DNA of 49,297 bases from Ruminococcus sp. (GCA_013911065.1 JACERV010000038.1:1-49297); one strand, 5' to 3'. Shown: positions 17,457 through 27,213, counted from the first letter of the stretch. The notes: a model not told the origin generated them from the letters alone. Made by a program: numbers and translations.

Positions 17457-18287
17457 ATGAAAATAGATATGCATTGCCATGTAAAAGAAGGTTCTATTGA
17501 CAGTAAAATAAGTGTGGATGAATATATAACAGCTTTAAAAAGTAAGGGATTTCAGGGAATGGTGATTACGGACCATAATACGTATAAAGGATACCGTTAC
17601 TGGAAGAACCACTTGAAAGGAAAAGTTCATACCGATTTTGTTGTGTTAAAAGGGATTGAATATGACACAAGAGATGCCGGCCATATTTTAGTGATTATGC
17701 CGGAAGGTGTAAAGATGAGAATTCTTGAGATGCGGGGACTTCCTGTATCCGTACTCATTGACCTGGTACACCGCAATGGAGGGGTTCTGGGACCTGCTCA
17801 TCCATGCGGGGAGAAGTATTTGAGCATCACAAATACGAAGCGGTTCTATACGAATCCGGAAGTGATGAAGAGATTTGACTTTGTTGAAGCTTATAATTGC
17901 TGTGAGTCAGCAGCGTCCAATGCAGGAGCGCTAAAGCTTGCAGAAAAGTATGGAAAGGTTACAATAGGAGGAAGCGATTCCCACAGGATAGGATGCGTTG
18001 GGCGGGCCTATACTATATTGCCGGAGCCTGTCACCTGTGAGACGGAACTGATTTCCATGATTCATAAAAAGACAAAGTTTGAAACTGGCGGAACTCTCTA
18101 TGAGAAAACGGCAAAGGAAAGAATGGGAAAAGTCAATAAGGTTTTAGTTTATTCCTTCTGGGTTTATAATAAAGGCGGCGAACTTCTCAGACGCCACGGA
18201 AGGAATGAGAAAATGGAAGTCGAGCATCCGATTGATCCGATTGATCCCATTGAAATGTATTATACAGGCGAGCAGAGCCTGTCATAA
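17457..18287 (+). CDS. PHP-domain metal-dependent phosphoesterase
   Basis: A 276-residue PHP-domain protein. Metal-binding motifs are DMHCHVKEGS at the N-terminus, ITDHNTYKG, the GPAHPCG segment and GGSDSHRIGCVGRAYT near the end, matching the histidinol-phosphatase-like PHP fold (YciV/TrpH type). The ATG at 17457 follows AAAGGGGGC; a TTG two codons earlier is also in frame. Such enzymes remove phosphate from nucleotides or act on nucleic acid ends; the substrate is not known. The C-terminus carries a short ID-P repeat (PIDPIDPIE). Confidence 0.82.
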   Translation: MKIDMHCHVKEGSIDSKISVDEYITALKSKGFQGMVITDHNTYKGYRYWKNHLKGKVHTDFVVLKGIEYDTRDAGHILVIMPEGVKMRILEMRGLPVSVLIDLVHRNGGVLGPAHPCGEKYLSITNTKRFYTNPEVMKRFDFVEAYNCCESAASNAGALKLAEKYGKVTIGGSDSHRIGCVGRAYTILPEPVTCETELISMIHKKTKFETGGTLYEKTAKERMGKVNKVLVYSFWVYNKGGELLRRHGRNEKMEVEHPIDPIDPIEMYYTGEQSLS

Positions 18288-18349
18288 AGGTGACGGAACC
18301 GGGATGGGGAATTATCACTTTAGTTTAAAAGTAACGCAGTAAAAAAGAT

Positions 18350-18835
18350 ATGCAGAAATTTTATGATACAGAATTTATAAAAGGGGCCGGGATTATCTTA
18401 TTTCTGGCCCTTTTGTTTTTTATTGCATGGACAGATTATAAGACAAAGAGAATACCGGACAGATATACGGCGGCTGTACTGCTGTTGAGTATGTTATCAG
18501 GCTGGATATGTCCATCTATTTCTTTACAGGAAAGAGTGGCAGGCGGGCTTGTGGTAAGCGGAGTGCTATTGCTTCTTTCCGCAGCAAAACCCGGATGTTT
18601 TGGCGGCGGGGATATCAAGTTGATGGCGGCTGCAGGGATTGGGATTGGCTGGAGCCGCCATCTCTGGGCATTTGTACTGGCTGTGCTGATGGCTGGTATA
18701 TATGTTGGATGCCATTTGCTGCTTGGCAGGAAAAAGCGGGAAGACAGCTTTGCCTTTGGCCCCTTTCTGTGCATGGGGATAATTGCCGCCATATTTTTGG
18801 GTGATTATCTGACGGAATGGTTTCTGCGGGGTTAA
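18350..18835 (+). CDS. A24-family prepilin peptidase-like protein
   Basis: A 161-residue membrane protein matching the peptidase domain of type IV prepilin peptidases (A24, TadV/CpaA-like). The two catalytic aspartates are in the expected places: WTDYKTKRIPD near the first helix and FGGGDIKLMAAAGI in the second half. About five to six helices. It lacks the N-terminal methylase domain, as expected for this short class. No pilin or Tad genes lie nearby, so it is an orphan here. The AraC gene on the other strand overlaps its end by 4 bases. Confidence 0.85.
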   Translation: MQKFYDTEFIKGAGIILFLALLFFIAWTDYKTKRIPDRYTAAVLLLSMLSGWICPSISLQERVAGGLVVSGVLLLLSAAKPGCFGGGDIKLMAAAGIGIGWSRHLWAFVLAVLMAGIYVGCHLLLGRKKREDSFAFGPFLCMGIIAAIFLGDYLTEWFLRG

Positions 18836-19716
18836 TGGGAGGCTGCCTTTCTATATTGGTTGGGAGTCTGGGAATATTTACGCTTGAAAAGCCGGTTAAA
18901 ATAAGAGAGATTATCAAAACCAGTCTGAACGGCGATTTCCAAAATGGAGGCTTCGGTTGTAATAAGCATCCGTGCGGCTATCGTCAGCCGGTAATCGTTC
19001 AGGTATTCAATAAACCCCATTCCAATACAACTTTTAAAAAATTTCATAAAGTGGGACTTGCTGTAAAAAGTAATTGAGGCCATGTCCTCCACAGTTATGG
19101 TATCAGAATAATGCTCCTCTACATATTTTAATATTGTCTTTAATTTTTCCAAAGATTTTGTCTTCCTCTTTGAGACAGAATCTCTGTTACTTTGTGCTGA
19201 AATTAAAAGGAAAAAGAAGTAAAACAGACAGCCCTTTACAGCCAGCTGATATCCTTGTGGCCTTGCAGAACATAAGTTGTCAATGCGCGTGATACAGCCG
19301 GCAAAATCCGGGTAATTAAAGCGGGCAGGGGTAATAAAAGTAAGGGCCGGATGTTTTGAATGTATCAGAGGCAATATGAACTGGTTTGTACAGAGGTCCT
19401 GTTCCCCGGCAATAAGTATTTCTGGTTTAAAAATGATATTTTCGTACTCCATCGTACAATCTGCTTTCTGGCGGATGGAATGAAGCTGTCCGGGAAGGAT
19501 GAAGATGATATCCCCGGCAGCCACAATGCTGGCCTGGAAATCTACGGACACATACCCCTGTCCTTTTTTTATGACAATTAATTCTATTTCCTCATGCCAG
19601 TGAAGGGGAACCTGGGTAAAATCAAGAGGGATAGAACACAGATAGGTATTGTAGGGAAAGTCAGTGCTTGTATGGGATTTTGCTTCGTGATAATTCTGGT
19701 ATTCTGTAAGATTCAT
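18832..19716 (-). CDS. AraC-family transcriptional regulator with cupin sensor domain
   Basis: A 294-residue regulator. The N-terminal half is a cupin (HWHEEIELIVIKKGQGYVS, then IIFILPGQLHSI), typical of sugar-sensing AraC proteins. The C-terminal 100 residues hold two helix-turn-helix motifs (VEDMASITFYSKSHFMKFFK and ILEIAVQTGFDNLSYFNRLF) and end with the usual KRKYSQTPNQYRK. CGAGGAG precedes the ATG. It is divergent from glgP, so it may control that operon, but this is only positional. A minus-strand promoter lies at 19750-19779. Confidence 0.93.
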   Translation of the reverse strand: MNLTEYQNYHEAKSHTSTDFPYNTYLCSIPLDFTQVPLHWHEEIELIVIKKGQGYVSVDFQASIVAAGDIIFILPGQLHSIRQKADCTMEYENIIFKPEILIAGEQDLCTNQFILPLIHSKHPALTFITPARFNYPDFAGCITRIDNLCSARPQGYQLAVKGCLFYFFFLLISAQSNRDSVSKRKTKSLEKLKTILKYVEEHYSDTITVEDMASITFYSKSHFMKFFKSCIGMGFIEYLNDYRLTIAARMLITTEASILEIAVQTGFDNLSYFNRLFKRKYSQTPNQYRKAASH

Positions 19717-19749
19717 AAAAACTCCTCGTTTTTTACAATTAATGATAGT

Positions 19750-19779
19750 ATTGTACTATAAATGGAGATTATTCTGCAA
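19750..19779 (-). promoter_or_regulatory. Promoter of the AraC-type regulator
   Basis: On the minus strand TTGCAG (19774-19779), an 18-base spacer and TACAAT (19750-19755) lie about 35 bases before the start codon. Confidence 0.5.
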
Positions 19780-19819
19780 GAAAAATGAGTTGAAACTGTA
19801 CTAAAATGCATAACGTACG

Positions 19820-19910
19820 CTTCTTGAACTGCTAATGTTCAAGATGATACGCTTCTTGAACTGCTAATGTTCAAGATGATACGCTTCTTGAACTACTAAT
19901 GTTCAAGAAG
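19820..19910. repeat. Three tandem 27-bp palindromes with 32-bp period
   Basis: Units at 19820-19846, 19852-19878 and 19884-19910 share CTTCTTGAACT[G/A]CTAATG plus TTCAAGA. Each is an inverted repeat (CTTGAAC...GTTCAAG). The third unit is the exact reverse complement of 34714-34740. They sit between the divergent AraC gene and glgP. The gap between units is only 5 bases, so this is not a CRISPR array. Either a dispersed repeat that has multiplied or an operator array. Confidence 0.85.
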
Positions 19911-19984
19911 ATATGCTTTTTGAAGACGGCTCCTGTTATTAAAACAGGATGATGATATGATTTTTTCATGAAAGGATTAAGAAT

Positions 19985-22237
19985 ATGGTTATAAAGGAAA
20001 AATTGCAGCAGAAAATGGCAAAGGAAATTGCAGAGGCATCCAATGAGGAGATTTATGATGCACTTTTAGATATTGTACAGGAGATGGCCCGGGAGCGGGA
20101 GAAAAACAGCAGTAAAAAGAAGTTGTATTATATTTCTGCGGAATTTTTGATTGGAAAGCTGCTTTCTAACAACTTAATTAATCTGGGTATATATAATGAA
20201 GTTAGGGATACGCTGGCTCGTGACGGAAAGGATATCTGTGAAATAGAAGAAGTGGAGCCGGAGCCGTCATTGGGAAATGGCGGGCTCGGGCGTTTAGCTG
20301 CCTGTTTTTTGGATTCAATTTCCACTCTTGGGCTGAACGGGGATGGAATTGGCCTGAATTACCACCTGGGATTATTTAAACAGGAGTTTGAGGATGCGCT
20401 GCAAAAGGAGATGCCAAATCCCTGGATAGAGAAGAAAAGCTGGCTTACCAGAACAGAAGTTACGTATCCAATTATGTTTAAGGGAATGACACTGAATTCC
20501 AGGATGTATAATATTGAAGTTACTGGTTATCACAATGTCACAAATAACTTGCACTTGTTTGATGTGGAGACTGTAGATGAAGCTATCCTGGAAGATGGAA
20601 TTGACTTTGATAAAGAGGATATTGCCAGGAATCTGACACTGTTTTTATACCCGGATGACAGTGATGAAAAAGGACGCCTGCTTCGGATTTACCAGCAGTA
20701 TTTTATGGTTAGCAGCGGTGCAAGGCTGATACTGGACGAATGTACGGCGAAGGGCAGCAACCTTTATGATCTGCCGGAATATGCAGTGATTCAGATAAAC
20801 GATACGCATCCGACTATGGTAATTCCAGAGTTGATCCGGCTGCTCGTAGAGCGGGGGCTGGAGATGGATGATGCTATTGATGTAGTATCACGCACCTGTG
20901 CCTATACAAACCATACAATTCTGGCAGAAGCTCTGGAGAAATGGCCGGTTGAGTATCTCAAAAAGGTCGTTCCCCAGTTAGTTCCGATTATTGAGATATT
21001 GGATGACAAAGTAAGAAGAAAATATACGGATGAGAGCCTGGCGATTATCGACAGGGATAACACAGTCCATATGGCTCACATTGACATTCATTATGGGTTC
21101 AGCGTAAATGGGGTAGCTTCCCTGCACAGTGACATACTAAAGGACAATGAGCTGAATCATTTTTATAAGATATATCCTGAAAAATTCAATAACAAAACAA
21201 ATGGAATTACATTCCGGCGCTGGTTGATTCACAGTAATCCAAAGCTGACGGAATTGCTGGACTTTATAATCGGAACAGAATACCGTTTTGATGCCCGGAA
21301 GTTAGAGAGGCTCCTGAATTTCAAAGGGGATATAAATGTACTCAAGCGACTGCTGGAGATTAAAACCGAAAATAAGAAAGTGCTCTGCCATTATCTGGAG
21401 GAGACCCAGGGATTGAAACTGAACCCGGATTCAATCTTTGATATTCAGGTAAAACGTCTCCATGAATACAAGCGGCAGCAGATGAATGCCTTATATGTAA
21501 TTCATAAATATTTGGAAATCAAAGCAGGAAAACTGCCAGTGACTCCGATAACGGTTATATTTGGGGCCAAAGCTGCTCCGGCTTACGTGATTGCAAAGGA
21601 CATCATCCATCTGATCCTGTGTCTGCAGGAAATCATCAACAAGGACCCGGAAGTAAATCCATACCTTCAGGTAGTGATGGTGGAGAACTATAATGTAACA
21701 AAGGCGGAAAAATTAATACCTGCATGTGACATATCCGAGCAGATTTCCCTGGCATCTAAAGAAGCCAGCGGAACAGGAAATATGAAATTTATGCTGAATG
21801 GTGCGGTCACTCTTGGAACAGAGGATGGAGCAAATGTGGAAATACATGAGCTGACAGGTGAGGATAACATCTTCGTATTTGGTGCCACCAGCGATCAGGT
21901 CATCAGACATTACGAAAAGGCAGACTACGTTTCCAAAGAGTTTTATGAAAAGGATAAAGAAATCAAAGCAGCGGTAGATTTTATAACCAGTGATAAAATG
22001 CTGGCTGTGGGAAAGAAAGAAAACTTAGCCAGGCTGAAAAATGAGCTGTTAAAGAAAGACTGGTTCATGACACTTCTGGATTTCAAGTCGTACAAAGAGA
22101 AAAAAGAAGAAGCATTAAAGGCCTATGAAAATCGAATTGAATGGGCAAAGAGGATGCTGGTAAACATAGCAAAAGCCGGATACTTTTCCTCTGATAGGAC
22201 TATAGAGGAATACAACCGGGATATCTGGAAATTATAA
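19985..22237 (+). CDS. glgP: Glycogen/maltodextrin phosphorylase
   Basis: A 750-residue phosphorylase that releases glucose 1-phosphate from the ends of alpha-1,4-glucans. Family motifs include [64 protein letters not shown] and the pyridoxal-phosphate site [14 protein letters not shown]. It is shorter than E. coli GlgP or MalP (about 800), chiefly at the N-terminus, as is common in Clostridia. AAAGGATTAAGAAT precedes the ATG. It forms an operon with malQ 42 bases downstream. Confidence 0.97.
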   Translation: MVIKEKLQQKMAKEIAEASNEEIYDALLDIVQEMAREREKNSSKKKLYYISAEFLIGKLLSNNLINLGIYNEVRDTLARDGKDICEIEEVEPEPSLGNGGLGRLAACFLDSISTLGLNGDGIGLNYHLGLFKQEFEDALQKEMPNPWIEKKSWLTRTEVTYPIMFKGMTLNSRMYNIEVTGYHNVTNNLHLFDVETVDEAILEDGIDFDKEDIARNLTLFLYPDDSDEKGRLLRIYQQYFMVSSGARLILDECTAKGSNLYDLPEYAVIQINDTHPTMVIPELIRLLVERGLEMDDAIDVVSRTCAYTNHTILAEALEKWPVEYLKKVVPQLVPIIEILDDKVRRKYTDESLAIIDRDNTVHMAHIDIHYGFSVNGVASLHSDILKDNELNHFYKIYPEKFNNKTNGITFRRWLIHSNPKLTELLDFIIGTEYRFDARKLERLLNFKGDINVLKRLLEIKTENKKVLCHYLEETQGLKLNPDSIFDIQVKRLHEYKRQQMNALYVIHKYLEIKAGKLPVTPITVIFGAKAAPAYVIAKDIIHLILCLQEIINKDPEVNPYLQVVMVENYNVTKAEKLIPACDISEQISLASKEASGTGNMKFMLNGAVTLGTEDGANVEIHELTGEDNIFVFGATSDQVIRHYEKADYVSKEFYEKDKEIKAAVDFITSDKMLAVGKKENLARLKNELLKKDWFMTLLDFKSYKEKKEEALKAYENRIEWAKRMLVNIAKAGYFSSDRTIEEYNRDIWKL

Positions 22238-22279
22238 CCATGCAAAAGCCTGATGAAAATGCAGGAAAGGAGAAACACG

Positions 22280-23782
22280 ATGAGAGAAAGTGGGATATTA
22301 TTACCGGTTTTTTCACTGCCTTCTAATTATGGGATAGGATGTTTTTCAAAAGAAGCCTATGAGTTTGTGGATCAGTTAAAGGCAGCAGGGCAGAGTAAAT
22401 GGCAGATTCTTCCTCTGGGTCCGACAGGATATGGAGATTCACCATACCAGTCCTTCTCTACATTTGCCGGAAATCCATATTTTATAGACCTGGAAGCTCT
22501 GATTCAGGAGGGCCTTCTAACAAAAGAGGAGTGTATGGCTTATGATTTCGGTACTCAGGAAGATAGAATAGATTATGAAAAATTGTATTTTACAAGGTTT
22601 AAAGTACTGTACCAGGCATATCAGCGGTTTGCCGGACAAAAGGGCGGGGACTATGAGAAGTTTCTTGAGGGAAACAAGGAATGGCTGGAAGCGTACTGCC
22701 TGTTTATGGCGCTGAAAAACAAACATGACGGAGTAAGCTGGAAAGAGTGGGAGGCACCGTATCGGGACCGTGACATTCAGGCACTTGAAGAGGCGGCAAA
22801 GGAGCTGGCTGTGGAAATTGATTTTTACCGCTTTGTACAGTATGAATTCAGCAGGCAGTGGGAGGCGCTTCACGCCTACGCCAATAGAAACGGGGTGCAG
22901 ATCATCGGGGATATTCCGATTTATGTGGCATTTGACAGTGCCGATACATGGGCGGCTCCGGAGTTGTTTCAGTTTAATGAGGAAAATGAGCCTGCGGCAG
23001 TTGCAGGATGTCCGCCGGATGGGTTTTCGGCAACCGGACAGTTATGGGGGAATCCCCTTTATGACTGGGAATACCATAAAAGCACAGAATATGCATGGTG
23101 GATACGCAGGATTGTTCATTCCCTGAAGCTGTATGATATGGTCCGTATTGACCATTTCCGTGGATTTGATGAGTATTATGCGATTCCTTACAGGGATAAA
23201 ACGGCAGAGCACGGAACATGGATGCCGGGTCCGGGAATAGAGTTTTTCAGAATCATAGAAGAAAAGCTGGGCAGACCGAATATTATTGCTGAAGATTTGG
23301 GATTTCTCACAGACAGTGTATTAAAGATGTTGGAAGATACAGGATTTCCAGGAATGAAGGTAATACAGTTTGCTTTTGATTCTAGGGAATCTGCAAATTA
23401 CCTGCCTCACACGTATACTCCTAATTGTGTTGTTTATACGGGAACACACGATAATGATACAACGAAGGGATGGTACCGCAATGCAGGCCGGGAGTGCCGG
23501 GAGTTTGCAAAGGAATACCTGTATAAAGACGAGCTGGATGAAGGGGAACAGGCCTGGGATTTTATTGTCATGGCTATGGGAAGTGTGGCCGGGCTCTGTG
23601 TGATTCCGATCCAGGATTATCTGTGCCGGAACAGTGACGCAAGGATAAACACCCCTTCAACCCTGGGAAATAATTGGGTATGGCGGTTGAAAAAGGGTGA
23701 AATTAGTAATACCCTTACAAAGGAAATCAGGAGAATGACACAATTATATAGCAGGCTGTCCCCCGAAAGGGCCACACTCTAA
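22280..23782 (+). CDS. malQ: 4-alpha-glucanotransferase (amylomaltase)
   Basis: A 500-residue GH77 enzyme that transfers alpha-1,4-glucan chains and releases glucose. The ATG at 22280 is favoured by GGAAAGGAGAAACACG; the frame is open from 22253. Motifs: LPSNYGIGCF, GDSPYQSFSTFAGNPYFIDL, IGDIPIYVAFDSADTW, the nucleophile region MVRIDHFRGFDEYYAIP, the acid/base IIAEDLGFLT and VVYTGTHDNDT. It works with the phosphorylase upstream in glycogen and maltodextrin breakdown. It ends one base before the convergent gene on the minus strand. Confidence 0.97.
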   Translation: MRESGILLPVFSLPSNYGIGCFSKEAYEFVDQLKAAGQSKWQILPLGPTGYGDSPYQSFSTFAGNPYFIDLEALIQEGLLTKEECMAYDFGTQEDRIDYEKLYFTRFKVLYQAYQRFAGQKGGDYEKFLEGNKEWLEAYCLFMALKNKHDGVSWKEWEAPYRDRDIQALEEAAKELAVEIDFYRFVQYEFSRQWEALHAYANRNGVQIIGDIPIYVAFDSADTWAAPELFQFNEENEPAAVAGCPPDGFSATGQLWGNPLYDWEYHKSTEYAWWIRRIVHSLKLYDMVRIDHFRGFDEYYAIPYRDKTAEHGTWMPGPGIEFFRIIEEKLGRPNIIAEDLGFLTDSVLKMLEDTGFPGMKVIQFAFDSRESANYLPHTYTPNCVVYTGTHDNDTTKGWYRNAGRECREFAKEYLYKDELDEGEQAWDFIVMAMGSVAGLCVIPIQDYLCRNSDARINTPSTLGNNWVWRLKKGEISNTLTKEIRRMTQLYSRLSPERATL

Positions 23783-24766
23783 TTATTTTTTCCGTTTTCC
23801 CATGAACTTCTTACGCAATTCGTCCAACTGCTGCTTGTAATTTCTGGATTCCATCTTAGGGAATGCTTTGACAAGACGGAGACTGATTCTCGGAACTTTA
23901 CTTCCCAGTTCCTGATAACGAGTCTTCAAATCAGCTATGCGGCTGTGCATTTCCACAGATACTTCCTGTGTCTTTTCAAGCAGCTCTGCGACGGTTTCCT
24001 GGGTTTTCTCCCGTAATTCCGCGGCAGTTTCCTGGGACTTTCCGCGCAATCCTGCAGCGGTTTCCAGGGTCTTCTCACGCAATCCTGCAGCAGTTTCCTG
24101 GGTCTTCTCGCGCAGCCCCAGGGTTGCCACATCCAGTTTCTGTCGTGAGGCTTCTCCTTTTTCTAAAGCCAGAATCACCTTTTCATAGATATCTTCTCCT
24201 AACTGGTCGGAAATTTCATGCAGTTCTTTTGCAATCTTCTCCATGCTGGACAACCGTTTGTTGAACTTGAAGATTGCAGAGGCCGTTACATAGAGGTCCG
24301 TCAGCATAGTAATTCCAAACAGCGAAATGAATATAATCCCTACAGTGTAAGGTATAAAGGTCAAAAGAGTGTGTATCAGAGGATGGATGAAAACCATGAT
24401 TATCACACAGGCAAATCCCCACATAAGGGAGAAGCCCAGACAGATATACCCCCCGATATTGAAGCGCTGGTCCGTATAGTCCCACCATTTATTATGAAAA
24501 ATTTTATCCATAGTCCATCCTGTAATTCCTTCCAAAAGTGTAACAAGTATAACGGAAAGAACATACAAAAGCAGGACATTTTCTTTATAAGGGGTCAATA
24601 GGACGGTGACGGCAGTAACTCCTACACCGTAGATGGGGCAGACGGGACCGTTTAAGAAGCCCCGGTTTACAAATTTGTGCTCTTTGGCAGCAGCAAAGCC
24701 GACCTCCGCACACCAGCCTAAAAAGCCATATATAAAAAAGTATAATGAGATATAGTAGATATTCAT
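23783..24766 (-). CDS. CmpB-type (PF06541) membrane protein with 11-residue coiled-coil repeats
   Basis: A 327-residue protein. The N-terminal 150 residues match the family called putative ABC transporter type IV/CmpB (YFFIYGFLGWCAEVGFA, NRGFLNGPVCPIYGVG, FHNKWWDYTDQRFNIGGYICLG), with about five to six membrane helices. The rest is a soluble helical tail with five tandem 11-residue repeats (LREKTQETAAG-type, encoded by 33-bp DNA repeats at about 23965-24120), then a basic C-terminus. The ATG at 24766 follows GAAGGATGATTCCC. The function of the family is not known. The repeats suggest a long amphipathic helix or a membrane-surface tail. Confidence 0.8.
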   Translation of the reverse strand: MNIYYISLYFFIYGFLGWCAEVGFAAAKEHKFVNRGFLNGPVCPIYGVGVTAVTVLLTPYKENVLLLYVLSVILVTLLEGITGWTMDKIFHNKWWDYTDQRFNIGGYICLGFSLMWGFACVIIMVFIHPLIHTLLTFIPYTVGIIFISLFGITMLTDLYVTASAIFKFNKRLSSMEKIAKELHEISDQLGEDIYEKVILALEKGEASRQKLDVATLGLREKTQETAAGLREKTLETAAGLRGKSQETAAELREKTQETVAELLEKTQEVSVEMHSRIADLKTRYQELGSKVPRISLRLVKAFPKMESRNYKQQLDELRKKFMGKRKK

Positions 24767-24861
24767 GGGAATCATCCTTCTTTCCATCTCCGGTCGGAAA
24801 ATGTTTGATATTATATAGAGTAAATGGTGAGTTGGAAAATGTCAATCTGTTTGATTATGGT

Positions 24862-24917
24862 TTGACTTATAGTTTGAAAAGTTTTATAATCTCTTGTGGA
24901 TAATAATTATCATTAAC
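24862..24917 (+). promoter_or_regulatory. feoAB promoter with overlapping Fur box
   Basis: TTGACT (24862-24867), 17-base spacer, TATAAT (24885-24890). From 24899 to 24917 the sequence GATAATAATTATCATTAAC matches the classical 19-bp Fur box at 16 positions. It covers the expected transcription start, so Fur with iron should block the operon. Confidence 0.85.
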
Positions 24918-24940
24918 AAAATTATCTCAAGGAGAAAATC

Positions 24941-25168
24941 ATGAAGTTAAAAGAGGGAGAAAACCGCCATACATACATCGTGCGGGAGATAAATATGGAA
25001 TTGAGTCTGGAGCGGAGGCTGGAATCACTGGGGCTTACCCCGGGGTCCAAAATTACAGTTCTGAATAACGATAAAAAAGGTGCCATTACAGTCCGGTTTC
25101 GCGGAACAAGGTTTGCAATAGGAAAACGGATTGCTGACCATATTATGGTGGAGGAGGCAGGAAGATGA
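24941..25168 (+). CDS. feoA: Ferrous iron transport protein A
   Basis: A 75-residue SH3-like FeoA domain protein (LKEGENRHTYIVREINM, LESLGLTPGSKITVLN, FRGTRFAIGKRIADHIMV). It is a small cytoplasmic partner thought to act on the FeoB G domain. CAAGGAGAAAATC precedes the ATG. Its stop overlaps the FeoB start by ATGA, so the two are translationally coupled. Control by Fur is suggested by the box just upstream. Confidence 0.95.
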   Translation: MKLKEGENRHTYIVREINMELSLERRLESLGLTPGSKITVLNNDKKGAITVRFRGTRFAIGKRIADHIMVEEAGR

Positions 25169-27210
25169 GTGGGAATGTGATTCAGGTAGGGTTTATTGGA
25201 AATCCGAACTGCGGGAAGACAACACTATTCAATGCCTACACCGGAGCCAATCTGAAAGTGGCAAACTGGCCGGGAGTAACTGTTGAAAAAAAAGAAGGAA
25301 AGACATTTTATAAGGCCCAGGAATTTAAACTGATAGATTTGCCTGGCATCTACAGTCTTACATCCTATACTATGGAAGAAAAGGTGTCCAGGGAATGTAT
25401 CATGAGCAGCGAGGTGGATGTCATTGTGAATGTGGTAGATGCATCCTGCCTGGAGAGAAATCTTTATCTGACTCTGCAGTTGATTGAACTGGGCAAGCCG
25501 GTTGTGCTGGCTTTGAATATGATGGATATTATAGAAGAGAGGGGAATGGAAATTGACCTGCACCGCCTGCCGGAAATGCTGGGTATTCCTGTGATTCCTG
25601 TGTCTGCCAGAAGGAGAAGCGGTCTGGAGATTTTGATGCATGCAGTGGCCCACCATAAGGATTATGCAACCCAAAGCCCGTTTATCCACCATCATTCTCA
25701 GCATACGGAACATATACATAACCATCATGGTGATTATGCCGTAGTATATCAGGATGAAATCGAGGATAAGATAGACCAGATTATTGTACGGCTTGAGGAG
25801 AAATATCCAGATGTAGAAAACAAGAGATGGCACGCCATTAAAATGCTGGAACAGGATCAGGCGATTATGGAAAGATATCCCCTCAACATGCCCGAGGTGC
25901 TGGACCGCAGTTACGAGGCGGATATTATCAATCAGAAATATGATTTTATAGAGGAAGTCATACAGGAAATATTGGTGAATAAGAACAGGAAAGAAGAGAG
26001 TACAGATAAGATAGATAAGTATCTGACAGGCAAATGGCTGGGACTTCCTATTTTTCTGGGGATTATGGCCCTGGTATTCTTTTTGACATTTACCGTGGGA
26101 GATTGGCTGAAGGGATATTTTGAAATTGGCCTGGAATGGTTTTCAGGGGCAGCAGGGAGCCTGCTTTCCTCCTGGGATGTGGCGCCTATGCTGCAGTCAC
26201 TGATTGTGGATGGTATCATTTCGGGGGTAGGAGGAATTCTTACATTCCTGCCTAACATTTTTATTCTTTTCCTGGCCCTGGCTTTTCTGGAAGACAGCGG
26301 TTATATGTCCAGGGTAGCTTTTGTCATGGATGATATTATGAGCCGCCTGGGGTTATCAGGAAGGGCTTTTCTGCCTATGCTCCTGGGCTTTGGGTGCACA
26401 GTACCGGCTATTATGGCATCACGTGCGCTGGAGAACAGGAAGGACAGGCTGAAGACAATTCTGGTGACTCCTTTTATGTCCTGCAGTGCAAGGCTTCCCA
26501 TATATGTTCTGTTTTCTTCTATGTTTTTTGGGAAATATGCAATGCTGGCCTGCTATTCCATGTATCTTCTTGGAGTAATCGTAGCGATTACCACAGCATT
26601 TATCCTTTCCAAAATAGATGGAAGCAAAGCGGAGCACGCACTTTTGATAGAGCTGCCGGAGTATAAAACACCGAATGCAAGAACCATCATTATTTATGTG
26701 TGGGAGAAAGTGAAGGACTACCTGACGAAAGCGGGAACGGTTATCTTCATAGCCTCAATTATTATGTGGTTCATTTTGAATTTTGGCATGAACGGGTATG
26801 TAACAGATATATCCCAAAGCTTTGGCTCAGTAGTTGGAAGAGCGGTAGTACCTGTGTTTGAGCCGCTGGGCCTGGGATATTGGCAGATTATTGTAGCCCT
26901 GATAGCAGGAATCGCAGCCAAGGAGGTTGTAGTTTCCAGCTGCAGTGTTTTGTTTGGTATCCAAAATATCACTACGGCTGCAGGCAGCGCCGGATTTGCA
27001 GGTACGCTTGCAGCCATGGGCTTTGGCATGGCAAATGCATATTCCCTCATGGTGTTCTGTCTGCTCTATGTACCTTGTACTGCGGCAATTGCCACAATAA
27101 ACCGGGAAGTTGGCAGTAAGAAGATTACATTTGGCATTGTTCTATTTCAGTTAGCCACAGCATGGGTGGTTAGTTTTCTGGCATACCATATAGTAGGGGT
27201 ATTCTTTTAA
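25165..27210 (+). CDS. feoB: Ferrous iron transport protein B
   Basis: A 681-residue ferrous iron permease. The N-terminal G domain has G1 (GNPNCGKTT), G3 (DLPGIYS), G4 (NMMD) and G5 (SARRRSG). Next comes an unusual histidine-rich stretch at about residues 172-190 (HHHSQHTEH and HNHH), then the GDP-dissociation-inhibitor-like helices and the membrane domain with its two Gate motifs (LLGFGCTVPAIMASR and a later VPCTAA). The overall length is normal. The His-rich insert could bind metal near the G domain; this is inference. Partner of FeoA; Fur-controlled. Confidence 0.96.
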   Translation: MSGNVIQVGFIGNPNCGKTTLFNAYTGANLKVANWPGVTVEKKEGKTFYKAQEFKLIDLPGIYSLTSYTMEEKVSRECIMSSEVDVIVNVVDASCLERNLYLTLQLIELGKPVVLALNMMDIIEERGMEIDLHRLPEMLGIPVIPVSARRRSGLEILMHAVAHHKDYATQSPFIHHHSQHTEHIHNHHGDYAVVYQDEIEDKIDQIIVRLEEKYPDVENKRWHAIKMLEQDQAIMERYPLNMPEVLDRSYEADIINQKYDFIEEVIQEILVNKNRKEESTDKIDKYLTGKWLGLPIFLGIMALVFFLTFTVGDWLKGYFEIGLEWFSGAAGSLLSSWDVAPMLQSLIVDGIISGVGGILTFLPNIFILFLALAFLEDSGYMSRVAFVMDDIMSRLGLSGRAFLPMLLGFGCTVPAIMASRALENRKDRLKTILVTPFMSCSARLPIYVLFSSMFFGKYAMLACYSMYLLGVIVAITTAFILSKIDGSKAEHALLIELPEYKTPNARTIIIYVWEKVKDYLTKAGTVIFIASIIMWFILNFGMNGYVTDISQSFGSVVGRAVVPVFEPLGLGYWQIIVALIAGIAAKEVVVSSCSVLFGIQNITTAAGSAGFAGTLAAMGFGMANAYSLMVFCLLYVPCTAAIATINREVGSKKITFGIVLFQLATAWVVSFLAYHIVGVFF

Positions 27211-27213
27211 TAT

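Noticed and set aside
19820-19910. Possible CRISPR array (three 27-bp repeats)
   Set aside because: The gaps between units are only 5 bases, the units are palindromic throughout, and no cas genes are near.
24216-24601. 90- to 127-residue frames overlapping the CmpB-type gene
   Set aside because: They are shadows of a clearly recognised membrane-protein family in another frame.
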